Shown: positions 1 to 10,931 of the stretch, piece after piece
Numbering within the stretch: the stretch's first letter is position 1
Layout: the number at the start of each line of letters is the position of its first letter
From: Mesodorylaimus sp. YZB2_4
Taxonomy: Eukaryota; Nematoda; Enoplea; Dorylaimida; Dorylaimidae
DNA length: 64,000 nt
Assembly: GCA_030248295.1 (NCBI GenBank)
Contig: JASANH010001724.1
Coordinates: 372,001 to 436,000 of the forward strand
Direction of reading: 5' to 3'
Translations under genes and position numbers: made by a program
Notes under the pieces: generated by a model
What the model was told of the DNA's origin: nothing
Databases searched by the model: none
The model's input: the letters and a program-made list of their open reading frames with translations, nothing else

Positions 1-365
1 TCTAATTTACAAATTCCTAGTCGTGATGTTTGGCGTGTCATCCCGCTTGTTTGGGAAATTTCTAATCGTGAGTACTTAAGATAAGAGGCGCCGTGAACAA
101 AGATCGGGCGGTATCGGAATGTCTGCTGATCGATTTCTAAGCATTCCTTTGAAGATTTTTTAAAATCTATAAACCATAAAAACCAGCAAAGAAACCAAGC
201 AATACCAGCCTGTATTAGATTTGAGGCAGCGACGCGACATCAACGTTACTGAGTCTAGCTGGATTTGATGTTTGAATGCAGATATGATACCGTCGATATT
301 TATTGATTTTTCAAAAGCAACAAGCGGACTTGGAAATTGGAAATCACCATTCAGAAATTTTTACT

Positions 366-430
366 AAACTGCTCCCTTAAGCGAGGTTCGAACCCTCGCC
401 TATGGGGCTCTGGTCCCAGCATTTTCTTGA
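366..430 (-). repeat. tRNA-like remnant (probable SINE fragment)
   Basis: On the minus strand a T-arm-like block, GAGGGTTCGAACCTCGC, carries a consensus RNA polymerase III B box (GGTTCGAAC). I could not fold a full cloverleaf around it, so it reads as a SINE or tRNA pseudogene fragment. The rest of 1-660 shows no gene that I can support. Confidence 0.35.
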
Positions 431-671
431 ATGAAATCAGGCGATTGAGGAAGACCTTTGGGGTTCGGGCACCCAATAACTATGTATAAAAACTGGTGAA
501 GGCGACCCGTACACATGTGTTAAAAGTCGAATTCGTAACCTATTAGCACTGGGAATACAATTTAAGGCTCGTTAGACGCAAACTTCTAAAATTTTGCCTC
601 CTGTGGCCAAATTTAGGCGCCAAATGACAGGTATACCCCTAAATTACCATATTTATGCTAATTCTGTTTGG

Positions 672-735
672 CGCCCTTTGATCCCTACGGCCCTGGGAAT
701 CCCAAGGTCGCGAGTTCGAATCTCGCGCGAGGCTC
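672..735 (+). repeat. tRNA-like remnant with a perfect T-arm
   Basis: CGCGAG (709-714) pairs perfectly with CTCGCG (722-727) around the seven-base loop TTCGAAT, exactly a tRNA T-arm. The upstream part lacks a convincing D-arm and anticodon stem, so a tRNA-derived repeat or pseudo-tRNA is more likely than a working tRNA gene. Confidence 0.4.
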
Positions 736-966
736 AAGTTTTTGTTTCATGTCTGAATGTCAGGTAGATGCAGAACAAGTCGTGGTTATGTACCTACTGT
801 GGAGAAGACTTTTCAGAAAAGCTCGGGAACTCGATTATATGTTAGACTGGCTCCTACTTCCTAGTTTTCAAAGGTTTTTATTAACTACGCGAACTATCCA
901 AAAAAATTTCGATTTTCCAGAACACAAAGCAAAAATCACGTTTATTGCATGCAAGCAGCTACGTGA

Positions 967-1500
967 CTAACGGCCGCATAATTCACCGGTCCATCCATAA
1001 CATTTACAGGCTTCGTTCAGCAAGCCCCCAAGGCATCTTCCATAGGCACAACGATATTTTTGTCTGCACGTTTTGTTACACTGATCATCGGTTTTTTTGA
1101 CGAGACAGCCATCTAAAAAATGTGGAGTAGATTTTGTAGAAATTCCTTAAGCCGCGGTAATTGTTGCAACTTCGTTTTTAAGCGGCTGTTCAACATGGTT
1201 TTTTTTCCCTTATGGCTCATAATTCCATGAAAAATGGCCTTTTAATTACTGTTCATAAGGATCTTTGGTCGTTTAAAGCATATCAAGCAAAATGTAAATT
1301 CCTTACGGTTTCTTTTCAATCGCAACCCTAAAAAAACCGTCCAACTTAATTATCAGCGCAAAATTTTCAAACTTTTTACTTTCTAGTGGATGATTGTCCC
1401 AATCTGGCACTTTCAGCTGCGGATGGACCACATTCTCGTATGGAAATCCGTCGACGCCATAAAAACACAAGAGTACCAGGGAAAAAGCTAAAAATCTCAT
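967..1500 (-). CDS. secreted cysteine-rich CS-alpha/beta-type peptide, two exons
   Basis: I read exon 1 at 1380-1500 and exon 2 at 967-1112, with a 267-bp intron (donor GTAAAA, acceptor TTTTTTAG, phase 1). The product is 88 residues. Residues 1-18 are a clear signal peptide (MRFLAFSLVLLCFYGVDG), 19-41 look like a short propeptide or linker, and 42-88 are the mature core with eight cysteines at 43, 52, 56, 62, 67, 76, 78 and 86. The C-x3-C pair (52/56) and C-x-C pair (76/78) are the signature of the cysteine-stabilised alpha/beta fold of defensins and of K-channel-blocking peptides; the core spacing x3-x5-x4 and the motif ACKCYGW favour the latter scaffold. Reading through the donor instead gives a 65-residue peptide ending in KKP with no cysteine core, so the spliced form is preferred. 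The fold is inferred; the target (microbe, channel or other) is unknown. It could be an endogenous antimicrobial rather than a toxin. Confidence 0.7.
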
Positions 1501-2647
1501 TTTCGGTACTCAAAATTAGAAGCCACTATTTCGTTGTCAAAAACTCCTTTCAAATCTGAGCGCCAGGTGGACGAGCAGGCAGTCACAACCTCATTTGTCA
1601 GACGAACATTAGCGAAAAGAACGCCCAAGATGGAAATTGAGAGGTGCGCAGTGTTTTGTAACGTTTTGTGGGGGTGGTTGATGACAGTCCAGGATGCGGG
1701 AGCGCAAATATCATATCATCAGCGCACAAGTCAAAATGTGCCGCGCGTCTTTGATGTGCCTAAGTTCGTTCAGTAGGCGCATCCAGAATGCAACGCGTCG
1801 AAAACAATATCGTGTGAATTTTTACGAACCTGTACAAATTTATTTTATCAGGGAGTCTAAAAATGGTGACATAAAACATACAGTGTATCTATGAATTACA
1901 AAATAACACAAACCACAGAAACAAGGTTTTAACGTGTGAGGCATCCAAATCTTTTATCACAAATCTATGTCCAAAAAAATAAGTGCATAAATTGAAATTC
2001 AAATTCTGATCCATTGTTGGCATGTTACGAACATACTTATAAGATTATAACCTCCTCGAACAGACGTGTATATAGACGCCTTATACGTAAATTGTGTCAA
2101 ATCTGTTTCAAGCATCTCAAGTCGTGCCTGAAAGTTTATCGATCATGTAAGAAAAACCTTCCCCGTATCAGATTTGATTTTATCACTGGGATTCCATCTA
2201 TTTCAACTTTCAGGTACTGATTTGACGGCAAAAGGCAGAGCATTGCAAAAATCTGTCCTGGGATTTGTGGGTATCTGAAGCTACACAGCTGCGAACGCTC
2301 AATGTTTGAGTGTATTGCAATGGTTACACTGGTGAGTCTCAAATACTGAATTGCGCAAGCTATCAGTGCCCGCCCCCCAGTAATGGATTTCGGTCTTCAG
2401 CTCGTTCATATCTTGTAAAGCTGGTTTTATTATGTATGTACTGATAACAATGCGTCTGACCCCGTTCGCCGAACAAAAGGCAACGTCGTCATAAATAGAG
2501 TATCGGCAACGAGCCAAGTGCGTTTCATGTTGTGAATTGTCTTGTTGGCTGTCTACGTCATAAATGCGCAAGGCAAGGCGTGTCCGAGCTGCCAGCTCGT
2601 GCGATCTCACTGTCAGTCAGTGCTTTCATTCAGCAGCGCCCACAAAA
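1501..2647. other. intergenic, no supported gene
   Basis: Between the divergently transcribed peptide gene and the GPCR only short open frames without splice support or family resemblance are present. Promoters of both genes should lie here, but I see no clear TATA box or other element. Confidence 0.5.
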
Positions 2648-3715
2648 ATGTTATTCTTGTGTAATAATATTAGCAATTACACAGAAATTATTCAAACTTC
2701 ATTGTCAGACTTGGACACTGTAAAAATCTCGTGTATATTTTCTGTTTTTCTCGGACTTTTGGGATTGATAAACAATAGCCTGCTCTTAACCATTGCATAC
2801 AGGATTGGGTGGTTCAAACAGTCTCCATTTTACTTGATTCTAAACCAGTCGATGATCGAGCTTTGGACGAGCATAGGTGTCGCTATTATGGCTTTGAAAA
2901 ATCTTACCTTACTTTATTTTGAAATTCCTGAAATTATGACCCTGTTTAACTGCTCATTGATGAAATTACCTATGGAAATTTTGTTCAGTTGCAGTCACGC
3001 CTCCGCCTTGGTCGTAGCGTTCGATCGATTTATTTCAGTGGTATCCCCTCTGAAATGGATCCCAATGGGCCACAGGTATCGATACGCACTGATCGCCTTC
3101 GGCTATGTCTGGGCTATCGCACAAGAGTTGCCTTGGCTGGTCGTATCCTTCAACGACTTCTGCGTTACTTTCTGTAGCTGCTGTCAGTACTTCACACCCG
3201 GCATATCATATGGTTACGTGGCCACTGCCTTGGATAATGCCCCTGCGTTGGGCGCAGTAATCCTTTATTTGATCATTCCTCGGCTCACTGGCAACATGTT
3301 CCAAAGAGCAGTTGCCGCAAAGCAGCCGAATTTCTTGGTTTTCTGGAGTCAATTAGAGAAGCAGCAAAAACGGATGATCAAAAGAACCAGAATTTTCTCG
3401 TGGGTTACTCTTATCAGCTACTTTATAACTATGCTAATTCCATTCGTGATCATGGATGCTCTTTGCATCCACCAAATGTATTTGATAGATGATCAGACTT
3501 TGTTACACGTCGAGTCAATCGCCATGACCTGGTCCCAATTGAATTCGGTTCTCCAACTGTTTTTGTTTGCTTGGAAAGATGGGATATTTCGAGATGAGCT
3601 TAAAATTATTTTGAAAAAGTTTATGCCTCAAAATCGTTCCTGGGATCCAAAAAACACAGGAAACATTGGGCTTGGAAACGAGTGCAATAATAAAATTGCT
3701 GCGGGCATGAGATAA
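2648..3715 (+). CDS. rhodopsin-like 7TM GPCR, nematode-chemoreceptor-like, single exon
   Basis: The reading frame is intronless, 355 residues from the ATG at 2648. The frame is open further upstream, but this start gives a short N-terminus with two N-glycosylation sites (NIS, NYT) directly before TM1. Hydrophobic segments lie at about 26-50, 59-82, 108-125, 146-168, 190-211, 250-272 and 286-308. The family signs are a GLxxN motif in TM1, a DRF triplet at 126-128 in place of DRY after TM3, and a Cys (102) that could pair with the Cys-rich second extracellular loop (172-179). The usual TM2 aspartate and the NPxxY of TM7 are missing, as in many nematode serpentine chemoreceptors (Srx/Srsx type) and other diverged class A receptors. 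It should act in the plasma membrane through G proteins; the ligand cannot be predicted. An intronless receptor beside spliced genes may be a retrocopy or a family trait. Confidence 0.75.
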   Translation: MLFLCNNISNYTEIIQTSLSDLDTVKISCIFSVFLGLLGLINNSLLLTIAYRIGWFKQSPFYLILNQSMIELWTSIGVAIMALKNLTLLYFEIPEIMTLFNCSLMKLPMEILFSCSHASALVVAFDRFISVVSPLKWIPMGHRYRYALIAFGYVWAIAQELPWLVVSFNDFCVTFCSCCQYFTPGISYGYVATALDNAPALGAVILYLIIPRLTGNMFQRAVAAKQPNFLVFWSQLEKQQKRMIKRTRIFSWVTLISYFITMLIPFVIMDALCIHQMYLIDDQTLLHVESIAMTWSQLNSVLQLFLFAWKDGIFRDELKIILKKFMPQNRSWDPKNTGNIGLGNECNNKIAAGMR

Positions 3716-4157
3716 TGTACCAAAATCGTTTTTTGTGTGTTGTCGGGTTTTGTATCATTAATATTTTCATCAGCTTTGTTTGACTTTTGTAACAGTCTAA
3801 AATGTACAGCCAATTATACGTGAATTTCACTGCTTTTCAAAAGTCACAGATTCGAAACTCGCGCGCTGAGACTACTTATAGTCACGACAGTCAGCAGTTA
3901 GGCTCCTGGAGCCTATTAATGAGTGCTTTATTTACCAGCCATGTTAGAGCAAGTAAATAAGCAGTAGAGTTATAGCAGAATCACCCATCATTCAGTCACC
4001 AGCTAGTGTGATCGTGAACTTGTTTGACCTTGGAACTCCACAGTGTTGCGTTTTTCTGGTTTCTGCCAAGAAATCTCAAGTTTAGCAAAACCTTTGCACT
4101 CCTGAAACGGATGAATCAAGTTGTAACACTTAAGAAACGCTAGAATGTCACGATTCA

Positions 4158-4440
4158 CGAGCTAATCCTTCCTGTCCATAATCGATATGCTGGTTCACTC
4201 AAGAACGTGTTTAGCTTGCGCCAAAATTTTTTGGAGTTTGTCAACATTGTCTTGACATCAGCTACGTCAGCGTCAAAATCTGCTCTGTTGGAGAAGGTTC
4301 TAGTTTGTTGTCGCATTTCAGACAAGTCCTTGTTGAAATCACTTTGTGACAGCACTCGGAGCAGTTTGTTTTTAGCCGCATCGTGAATAAAGAGGAAAAA
4401 GGAAACTATGAAGATTATGATTGTAGAGCAGTCTCATCTT
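4158..4440 (-). CDS. candidate exon of a small secreted or membrane peptide (weak)
   Basis: A minus-strand frame runs from about 4440 to a stop near 4156. It begins with a strongly hydrophobic stretch (IIIFIVSFFLFI) followed by about 65 polar, probably helical residues (for example QSDFNKDLSEMRQQTRTFS). There is no ATG before the hydrophobic part, so an upstream exon would be needed. No family is recognised, and it could be a chance open frame. Confidence 0.25.
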
Positions 4441-5113
4441 TGTACCTGCTTCCTAAATTGAACGTTGTTGTCGATGAAAGAATAATGTGTCCACTTTTAA
4501 ATTAGCCCTGCCAAGAAGACTTGAGTACTGGCCGGCTATGGCAAAACGGGCTATAGCCTACAAAAAGTGGAAATTATAATTAAAATTAGCATGTCGCATG
4601 AGTGGATGCCACTGGGTGCATACTGTAGGTAAAGTAAACAAGATTCTGTGGTCAACTCGAAAATCTATCCCTGGAAAATTTCGACTGTGTGTCGAAAACA
4701 TGCTGTTCACTTCTCACAGTCAGCCTACCGTCATGGTTTCGCTTGGAGCAGCCACAGCTCTGAAGACTTCTGCAAGCATATGGAAGATATTTATCCGAGG
4801 TACGCTTTTCGAATAAGAATACACCAAACACATAAGATTCAACAAATAATAAGAATACAAAAGCACTATAAAAATTTTTAAGTCCTTCTAGAGTATGCCC
4901 CCATCTAAACTCTAACGAAAATCTTATACTCCCTGGAGATATTTTTTAACTGACGGGGACTCAACGAGCCTTGGCCTGTCATGTCAAGCACTCAAGATTG
5001 TTGGCCGCCAGTAACACTGCACTGCACCAGATTTCGCTCGCTCAGATCGCCTTCCAATGGCCTACAGATGCAATGAGCGTGTTTGACCTGCGATGAAGAT
5101 TATTTGGTTGCCT

Positions 5114-5225
5114 TTTACACAGAGCAGTGTATTGGCTTGCCATGGTAGGAAAAGCAGAAACCAGTCAGGTTGATGCATGAGATAAGTCTCCTGTGCCTAG
5201 AAGACCGCTCAGAGTGTTTTCGAGA
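5114..5225 (+). repeat. repeat E, copy 1
   Basis: The segment starting TTTTACACAGAGCA and containing AAACCAGTCAGGTTGATG is repeated, diverged, at 8350-8460 inside an intron of the nicotinic receptor gene. Copy boundaries are approximate and the type of element is unknown. Confidence 0.5.
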
Positions 5226-5493
5226 CCATCCGCTCCCCGCCGCACTTTCTCTATCATGCCGTTCAACCTGTTGCAGTTACAATGGAAGTTGGTTCAGTTG
5301 CCTCACCGGATTCGGGTTTTGGGTGGATACTGTTGCTGGTAACAAACAAGAATTACATATCAAACAACGACTCTCTCGCAAATATAAGGTTAGCAGAGCA
5401 CAAATCAAAGTCTTAATAAAACCTGATGAAAATGAATAACAAACAAGGTTATAATATTTTACTTTGAGTCTGTGCAATGCGTGTACATTAATT

Positions 5494-8400
5494 TTAAATA
5501 ACAGTCGGCACTTTGTCTTCTTGCGCTTGTGTATAATCCTCGAGTATTGCTCTTTCGAACAGTATCAAGAACGTGGTCAAGCCGGTAGCCAGTACGAAAA
5601 GAAGCAGAAGCGCTCGATCGATGACAATAGCCAATTGTTTCCATTCCCACATGATCTGCGTGCGCTCTTCTTGCAGTGAGGTCCGCAATTCATTTTGTTG
5701 TAGCGTTTGGTACACTTTTTTAAGAACACGACAAAAATTATCTTCCAATTCTCGTTTGAGAACATGAGCTAATGGTTCCTCAGATCCGAAAGGTTTTGGT
5801 TGATGTACGTTTGGTGCATGTAATCCACCATTGATGTTTCTGTCCAATTGAATATCGCATATGCCAGTGTCGCTATCACTTTTTGTAAACTTGACATTGT
5901 TCATGGCTGCAGCGTCCAATCGATCTCGTCCGATCAAGGAATCGAATCGAGCCAAGTTGTCGTAGGATGGTGCCAGCAAGGATCGAGATACAATGTCATC
6001 TTGATTGACTCCTTCCAAAGGGGCTTGCATTAGAGCCAATGCACCACTCATTAATCGAGCTTGGGTATTTAATTTTCGCAATGATTTTATTTCGTAATCG
6101 TAATCATAAATCGATCTGGTTTGTCGAAGAGAAGGCTTGAAAGTGTCGTGATGAGACTGAGTTCGAGGAACGGCACTTGTACTGGGACGCGATAGTCGGA
6201 TGTGGTGATCCAGAAAGATGTGAGAAGCCGATCGCTTCTTGTATCGATTGTGGCTTTCCATGATTTTACCTGATGGATGAGAAAATCGTTTGTTCCATGT
6301 CATTTTTTGTTCATGCATGGGAATGCTGCCTCGCTCAGACGGATTTGGATTGCTGGATCTTGCCTGATAGTAAGCATTTTGAAGAGATTCATCTGTTTCG
6401 GATTTTATGACGACAGGTGTTCCGAATTTTTTCGAGTAGCTGTGGGACTTGGCTATTTCATTCAGTAATTCGTCATCGTTGCCAATTTGACGTCGGCGCT
6501 GAAAGAGAGGCCTAATACACATGCTGGACGAAGTTGATCGATAGATAGGATGACACGTACGCAGTGGAGATAGAGTAGAAGCAGAAGCTCAGACTGAATT
6601 CGCAGTAAAAGTTGTCACAATGATCAGACTCATGGCTTTTCTGGCTGCTTAATATTATGCACGTGATATGCGCATGGGAATCACGAAAAAATCTTCACGT
6701 GATGAGCACGTGAATATTTTTTCGTGAATGCACTAAGAGCGGGGGACCTTAGCAATGGTACCATTGAATACAACTCGGGCAGGGGTCGCCTATGTCTGAT
6801 GCCGCACCACAGCATATCTTACCTCAGCCAAATGTAGCATGTGGACATCAGCTGGATAAACCGAAATGCAAACCCAAGTAGCCAAACGTCCCAAAATGAA
6901 TTTTCTCGCCCAAGCTGGAACAGGACTTGGTGAATTCTTGGATCCACGATTGTGCACATTCAAAGTGATGACATTGACCAAAGTGGCTGCGCAGACAATG
7001 AATAGAGAGACCACATAATACATGCCTACGAAAGAAAATTCCGTCCATCACTGGATGAGTTTTGTTTTAGTTCTACTTACCAATAAGTGGAATGGCTTCT
7101 GACGATGGCGGCATACTTTCGGTGATGGTTTTTAGAAACACACCCATCGAAAGTAAAGTGGTAATACACATTGTCACTTTTTCACCTGTTTCTGCTGGAA
7201 TGTAGAATCCCAACATGGACATTATGGAGATGAGGACACAAGGAATTATCTGAAAAAAGGAGCATCAAGTTTTCGTTTTATCGCGAGCAAAAATTTTCTG
7301 ATTGTCCATCTGTTAGCAGTGCTTTGAAGTACTGATTTTTTCTTGTAGTCAGTGTTAAGAATAAGATAACAAAAGAATCCTTCACTCCTGCATCAGGTTT
7401 TGGAATCCCTTGGCTATTACCCGATTCTGTCATGCTAAAAACACCTTCCCTATTATCCTGCTGTTTCAAACCGTGCTCAAACATGACAGCCCATATGCAC
7501 AGTCCAGGACACACAAGCAAAGGTAAGACTGACTCAACTAGTCCTTACTTACATGATTGAACACATAGAACAAGGGTCGGCGACTCAATTTGATCGTAAT
7601 GGTGATCACAGGCCATGCCTCACCTCCGACTGCAAACTTGAGCACTCTGCGATGAGCCTGCAGTAAGTCACAAGCGGATCATCACATCCACGTTGGCACG
7701 GCACCCGGCAAGGACCACTTACAGTCATACTCAATATGGCCCATTCACTACTGTTGACATAATTTGATAAATCGCCTTCTTCTGTGAGCAATAGCAAATT
7801 GACATTATTTATGTCGTAACTCCATGAAGCAAACGTCAGACTGCATTCCTGCAAAAAAAATCAGTATTGAACTTGAATAATGGAAAATTTGGCATTCATG
7901 GATTTTGTAGTCTTTTTGTTCAGGCGGGCAGTCATTGTCGCCTTCTGCGCCACAACCTTAATTTTACCTGATCGTCAAAAGGGTAAAATCGAACTCGTAT
8001 CTGACACGCTGATTGATAAATTGCGAAATACAGCCAAGTCACATTGCCTTCTGGGGTGACAAACACGTCTGTACTGACCACGGATTCCTTGTATTCGTGA
8101 TCAGCACTGTAATAAGAGCATAAAATTGCAAAAGCGACTTTAAACAGATTTTTGCCATTAGTTACTTATTGATGAGTATGAGGTCGGGCTTCCAGACTTT
8201 TTGATTCGGGATGTGTAATAGTTTCACACCACCCCATTCGCTGTGATTCCAAATGAGGCGTTGATCCATCCAATTTACGTTCATCCAGCTACTCGTGGTT
8301 AGTTGCTGGTTTTTCTCATCCTGAAGTCATTCTCTTGTCAGAGATAACTATTTTTTACACAGAGCAACGAATTGGCTCGCCTACGTTGGAGAGGAATAAA

Positions 8401-8870
8401 CCAGTCAGGTTGATGTGTCACGTCAGCCTCCAGTGACTAGAGGACCGCTTAGAGTGTTGGAAGGCGTCGACCGTAAGAGAGGCTTAGGGGAAGAGATTAG
8501 AGAGGCGCTTAGACCGCTGAGAGGGGCAAGGTTAGATATGACTATCTGATCAACTTGCGGGTCAATCAACAAGCCAACCCCAAACTGACTACAATAGCGG
8601 ATCTGGAGGAGGGCACTTGCATCGATTTGACAGGGGCTAGAGAGCAAGCTTTTGCCCTGAGCGCCAAACTTGAGGCCAAAGAATACATACCACATTTATC
8701 ACTTGATGTAAGAGGAATCCAAAGGTGACATTAGTTGATCGAAGATGACTGGGAGTGGGCCGCACAGCTGGCTCGTAGCGTTCAGTATCCATCAAGTATT
8801 TGTACAGGTCGATGGTGCTTCTGTCCGTCAGGACTAGGCCTAGAAGGTTCAGTTCATTTGCGTCTCGCAT
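5494..8870 (-). CDS. nicotinic acetylcholine receptor subunit, non-alpha type (Cys-loop channel)
   Basis: Eight exons fit with closing phases: 8691-8870, 8166-8320, 7968-8106, 7723-7848, 7553-7657, 7081-7249, 6823-7025 and 5494-6498 (about 693 residues from the ATG at 8870). That ATG is not followed by a signal peptide, so an upstream exon is probably missing. The Cys-loop is C146-x13-C160 (interior QIRVRFYPFDDQE), loop A reads WKPDLILINNADHE, and loop B has SWSYD. TM1 is about 234-254, TM2 258-280, TM3 289-314 and TM4 about 648-672, with an unusually long M3-M4 loop (about 330 residues). Glu at TM2 -1' predicts cation selectivity. Loop C lacks the paired cysteines of alpha subunits, and loop A has Ile where Tyr is usual, so this should be a non-alpha subunit of a pentameric synaptic channel. 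Lys275 at TM2 position 16' is odd. Introns carry a hairpin (6681-6727) and repeat E. Confidence 0.88.
6681..6727. repeat. 21-bp inverted repeat (hairpin) with CACGTG cores in a nAChR intron
   Basis: The left arm TCACGAAAAAATCTTCACGTG (6681-6701) pairs with 6707-6727 with one mismatch around a five-base loop (ATGAG). Each arm holds one CACGTG E-box-type core. It lies in the last intron of the receptor gene, between the TM3 exon and the M3-M4 loop/TM4 exon. It could be a tiny foldback element, a structured RNA segment or a paired bHLH-type site. Confidence 0.7.
8350..8690 (+). repeat. repeat E, copy 2, in first identified nAChR intron
   Basis: The first 110 bp match repeat E at 5114-5225 (shared blocks include AAACCAGTCAGGTTGATG). 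The remaining sequence up to the exon edge is single copy in this window. The insertion does not disturb either flanking splice site. Confidence 0.5.
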
Positions 8871-8931
8871 GTTATTTCCACTTTCACTTCATTTTGCACC
8901 TATAGTCTCCTGTTGCACTGATAAAAAGTTC

Positions 8932-9310
8932 AAAGCCGCCGTGGAGATGTAGCGGTCAAAGGCACGCGCCACAGTTTTGATGGCAGAGCTGGAAACCAGT
9001 TGGTCTGGGTTCAATTCTCGCTGTCTGAGAGCGCCTGAAGTTCTTTCTGAAATTTCTTTCATTCCTGCAGAGCCTATAAACGAAGAGCAGCCTATAAGGT
9101 GGAGCTTCGCTCTCAGGGCATGAGCTGGCTCGGGCTACCCCACAAGGAAAAAGCCGACATCGCGGCCGACTACTCACGCTCTCGTCTAGCATGCATCCTA
9201 GATATCCCAGACGATGGCGAGATAGGAACTAACGAGTCCCTTGGCCGTGGGATGGGGTCAAATCAACCCTTCCCTCAAATGGTCCTACACAACTGCCCAT
9301 CCTAGTTCAA
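8932..9310 (+). mobile_element. SINE family D, copy 1 (tRNA-derived)
   Basis: It begins with a tRNA-like head (GCCGCC..GTAGCGGTCAAAGGC with a pol III A box; B box GGGTTCAATTC near 9008) and continues into a body that matches, on the opposite strand, the copies at 15535-15940 and 42888-43280. Shared body blocks include CGAAGAGCAGCC and GCATGCAT. There is no coding capacity. Confidence 0.7.
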
Positions 9311-10931
9311 AACCGCACCAGAAGCGCAGTAGTCAAAGGCGTTTCTCTAAAAAAAGTTAAAAGACGCGGAGGCACTCGGGTTTCGGGCTGTTTGGGAAGG
9401 GACGGTTGAGGCGCAAAAAACTTTGGGATGGTTCAAGAGGAGTTTGTGAAAACGGGCCCTGATCCTAGAGTCTTTTAGGGGGATCAGAATCTTCCAAGAC
9501 CTAGGCAATTCAAAACAAGTATCTTTTTGCACTGTAAGTTGGGCCAGTTTGTAACCAAACCAGGCAGACTGGAGAGAGTGTCGGCTGGGCAAAAGCTGGA
9601 GCAAAGCTAGTCTTGCGACTATGTCTGCGGCTGAAATATCAACGAGAGGGGTAAACGTCCGAACTAGGAAAGATCGATTACTCTCTGCCACTCGCCATGG
9701 CCTACCAGCCTGATAATCTAGCAATCAACAATTTGCAGTCATATGATACGTGTGTTATCTTGCAGAAACTTGAATCTCAGATTCATATAGGTTCAGACAT
9801 CGACAGTATTTTTCCAGATCAATTTGGTGGATAACTCGACAGACAGGTTGAAAAACCACGCAGCATCTTAGATGTTTTTCATCAATATTGCGAAGAATAT
9901 GACAGCAGAATGTGACTCAGTCTTTTAATCATTAAAAAAGCAGTGATTTTTGAAAGACAACTCTATAGACCGTGCGCCTGGAGGATTTCGGTTACAAGAG
10001 TAATAATAAGCTTTTCAAATAGGTCTTCAACCACTGATTTTTGGCGCGAGCCTGCATCGTACCCATAACGACAGAGGAAGTAAGTGCTTTTCTCTTCTAA
10101 CCTTTGACTTTAAACTTAAATCCTTGATAAACTGGTATGTCGAAAAATCAAGCCGCTGCCCTTAGCGGCAGACCTACTGAACAGGCGTGAGATCAGGAAA
10201 GTTAATTTTTACCCATTGTACCCACTCTGGTTGTTTCTGTAGGGCAGTTCTTTCCTCCTGCCCTGCCTGACAATGTGTCCGGGTCGCCAGCTACTATAAA
10301 AATTCATTCTAAAAGGTTTCCTGTGCTAATACAAGCCCTCACAAATGTCAGCCTTCATCAACTATTACATTTCCCACTTTTCAAATGTCAGGGCTAATGG
10401 GCCTGCGCATGAACGTCGACCCTTTTTCAGTGAGAAACAGCCCAACTTATCGTTCGTATCTGCATACTACGCACGGTGTGAGTGGGCGTATTGTTCAGTG
10501 CAAGCGCGCATGACAGCAAGTTCCAGCACTGTTTTGGAAATAGAAGGCTATGAACTAGATCCCAGGACACTCAAATAATTGAATGCCTCAGTAACTAGCT
10601 TAAAAAACTTTCTCTTGACAGATTTTAAGGATGCAGTTAAGAATTCGAGCTTTAATGAGGTCTATTGAAAGAGGATAAATCACAGGGTGACACACACGAT
10701 ATACAAATACCGCAAATACTCGAATATATCCAAGGGAAATAATTATTTCAAATAGGTCTAGGGGGGGGGGGGGGTATTCGAGGGGATAATTTTATGTGCG
10801 GAAAACTACAAATTTGCAACACGATTTAGCATGCTCTGCTAGAAAGTAATGATTTTACTTCCATAATTAGCTCAACCCTTGCAGACTTTCCGCTAACAGG
10901 GCAGGACCATATACTGTAGATACCCCACTTC
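9311..10931. other. no supported gene; poly-G tract
   Basis: Long open frames here (for example 9347-9724 on the minus strand) lack splice signals, domain resemblance or start context. A homopolymer of about 15 G lies near 10760. I see nothing else. Confidence 0.5.

Larger units (their letters stand above)
3716..5493. other. intergenic, repeats and one weak exon candidate
   Basis: No complete gene is seen between the GPCR and the end of the nicotinic receptor gene. The stretch holds a tRNA-like T-arm fragment near 3845-3875, the weak minus-strand exon candidate at 4158-4440, and repeat E at 5114-5225. Confidence 0.4.

Noticed and set aside
1303..1500. Unspliced 65-residue version of the cysteine-rich peptide ending KKP
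   Set aside because: It has a signal peptide but no mature domain, and a donor inside (after residue 40) leads to a cysteine-rich exon in phase.
9347..9724. 125-codon minus-strand ORF
   Set aside because: No splice context and no recognisable motif; it looks like a chance frame.
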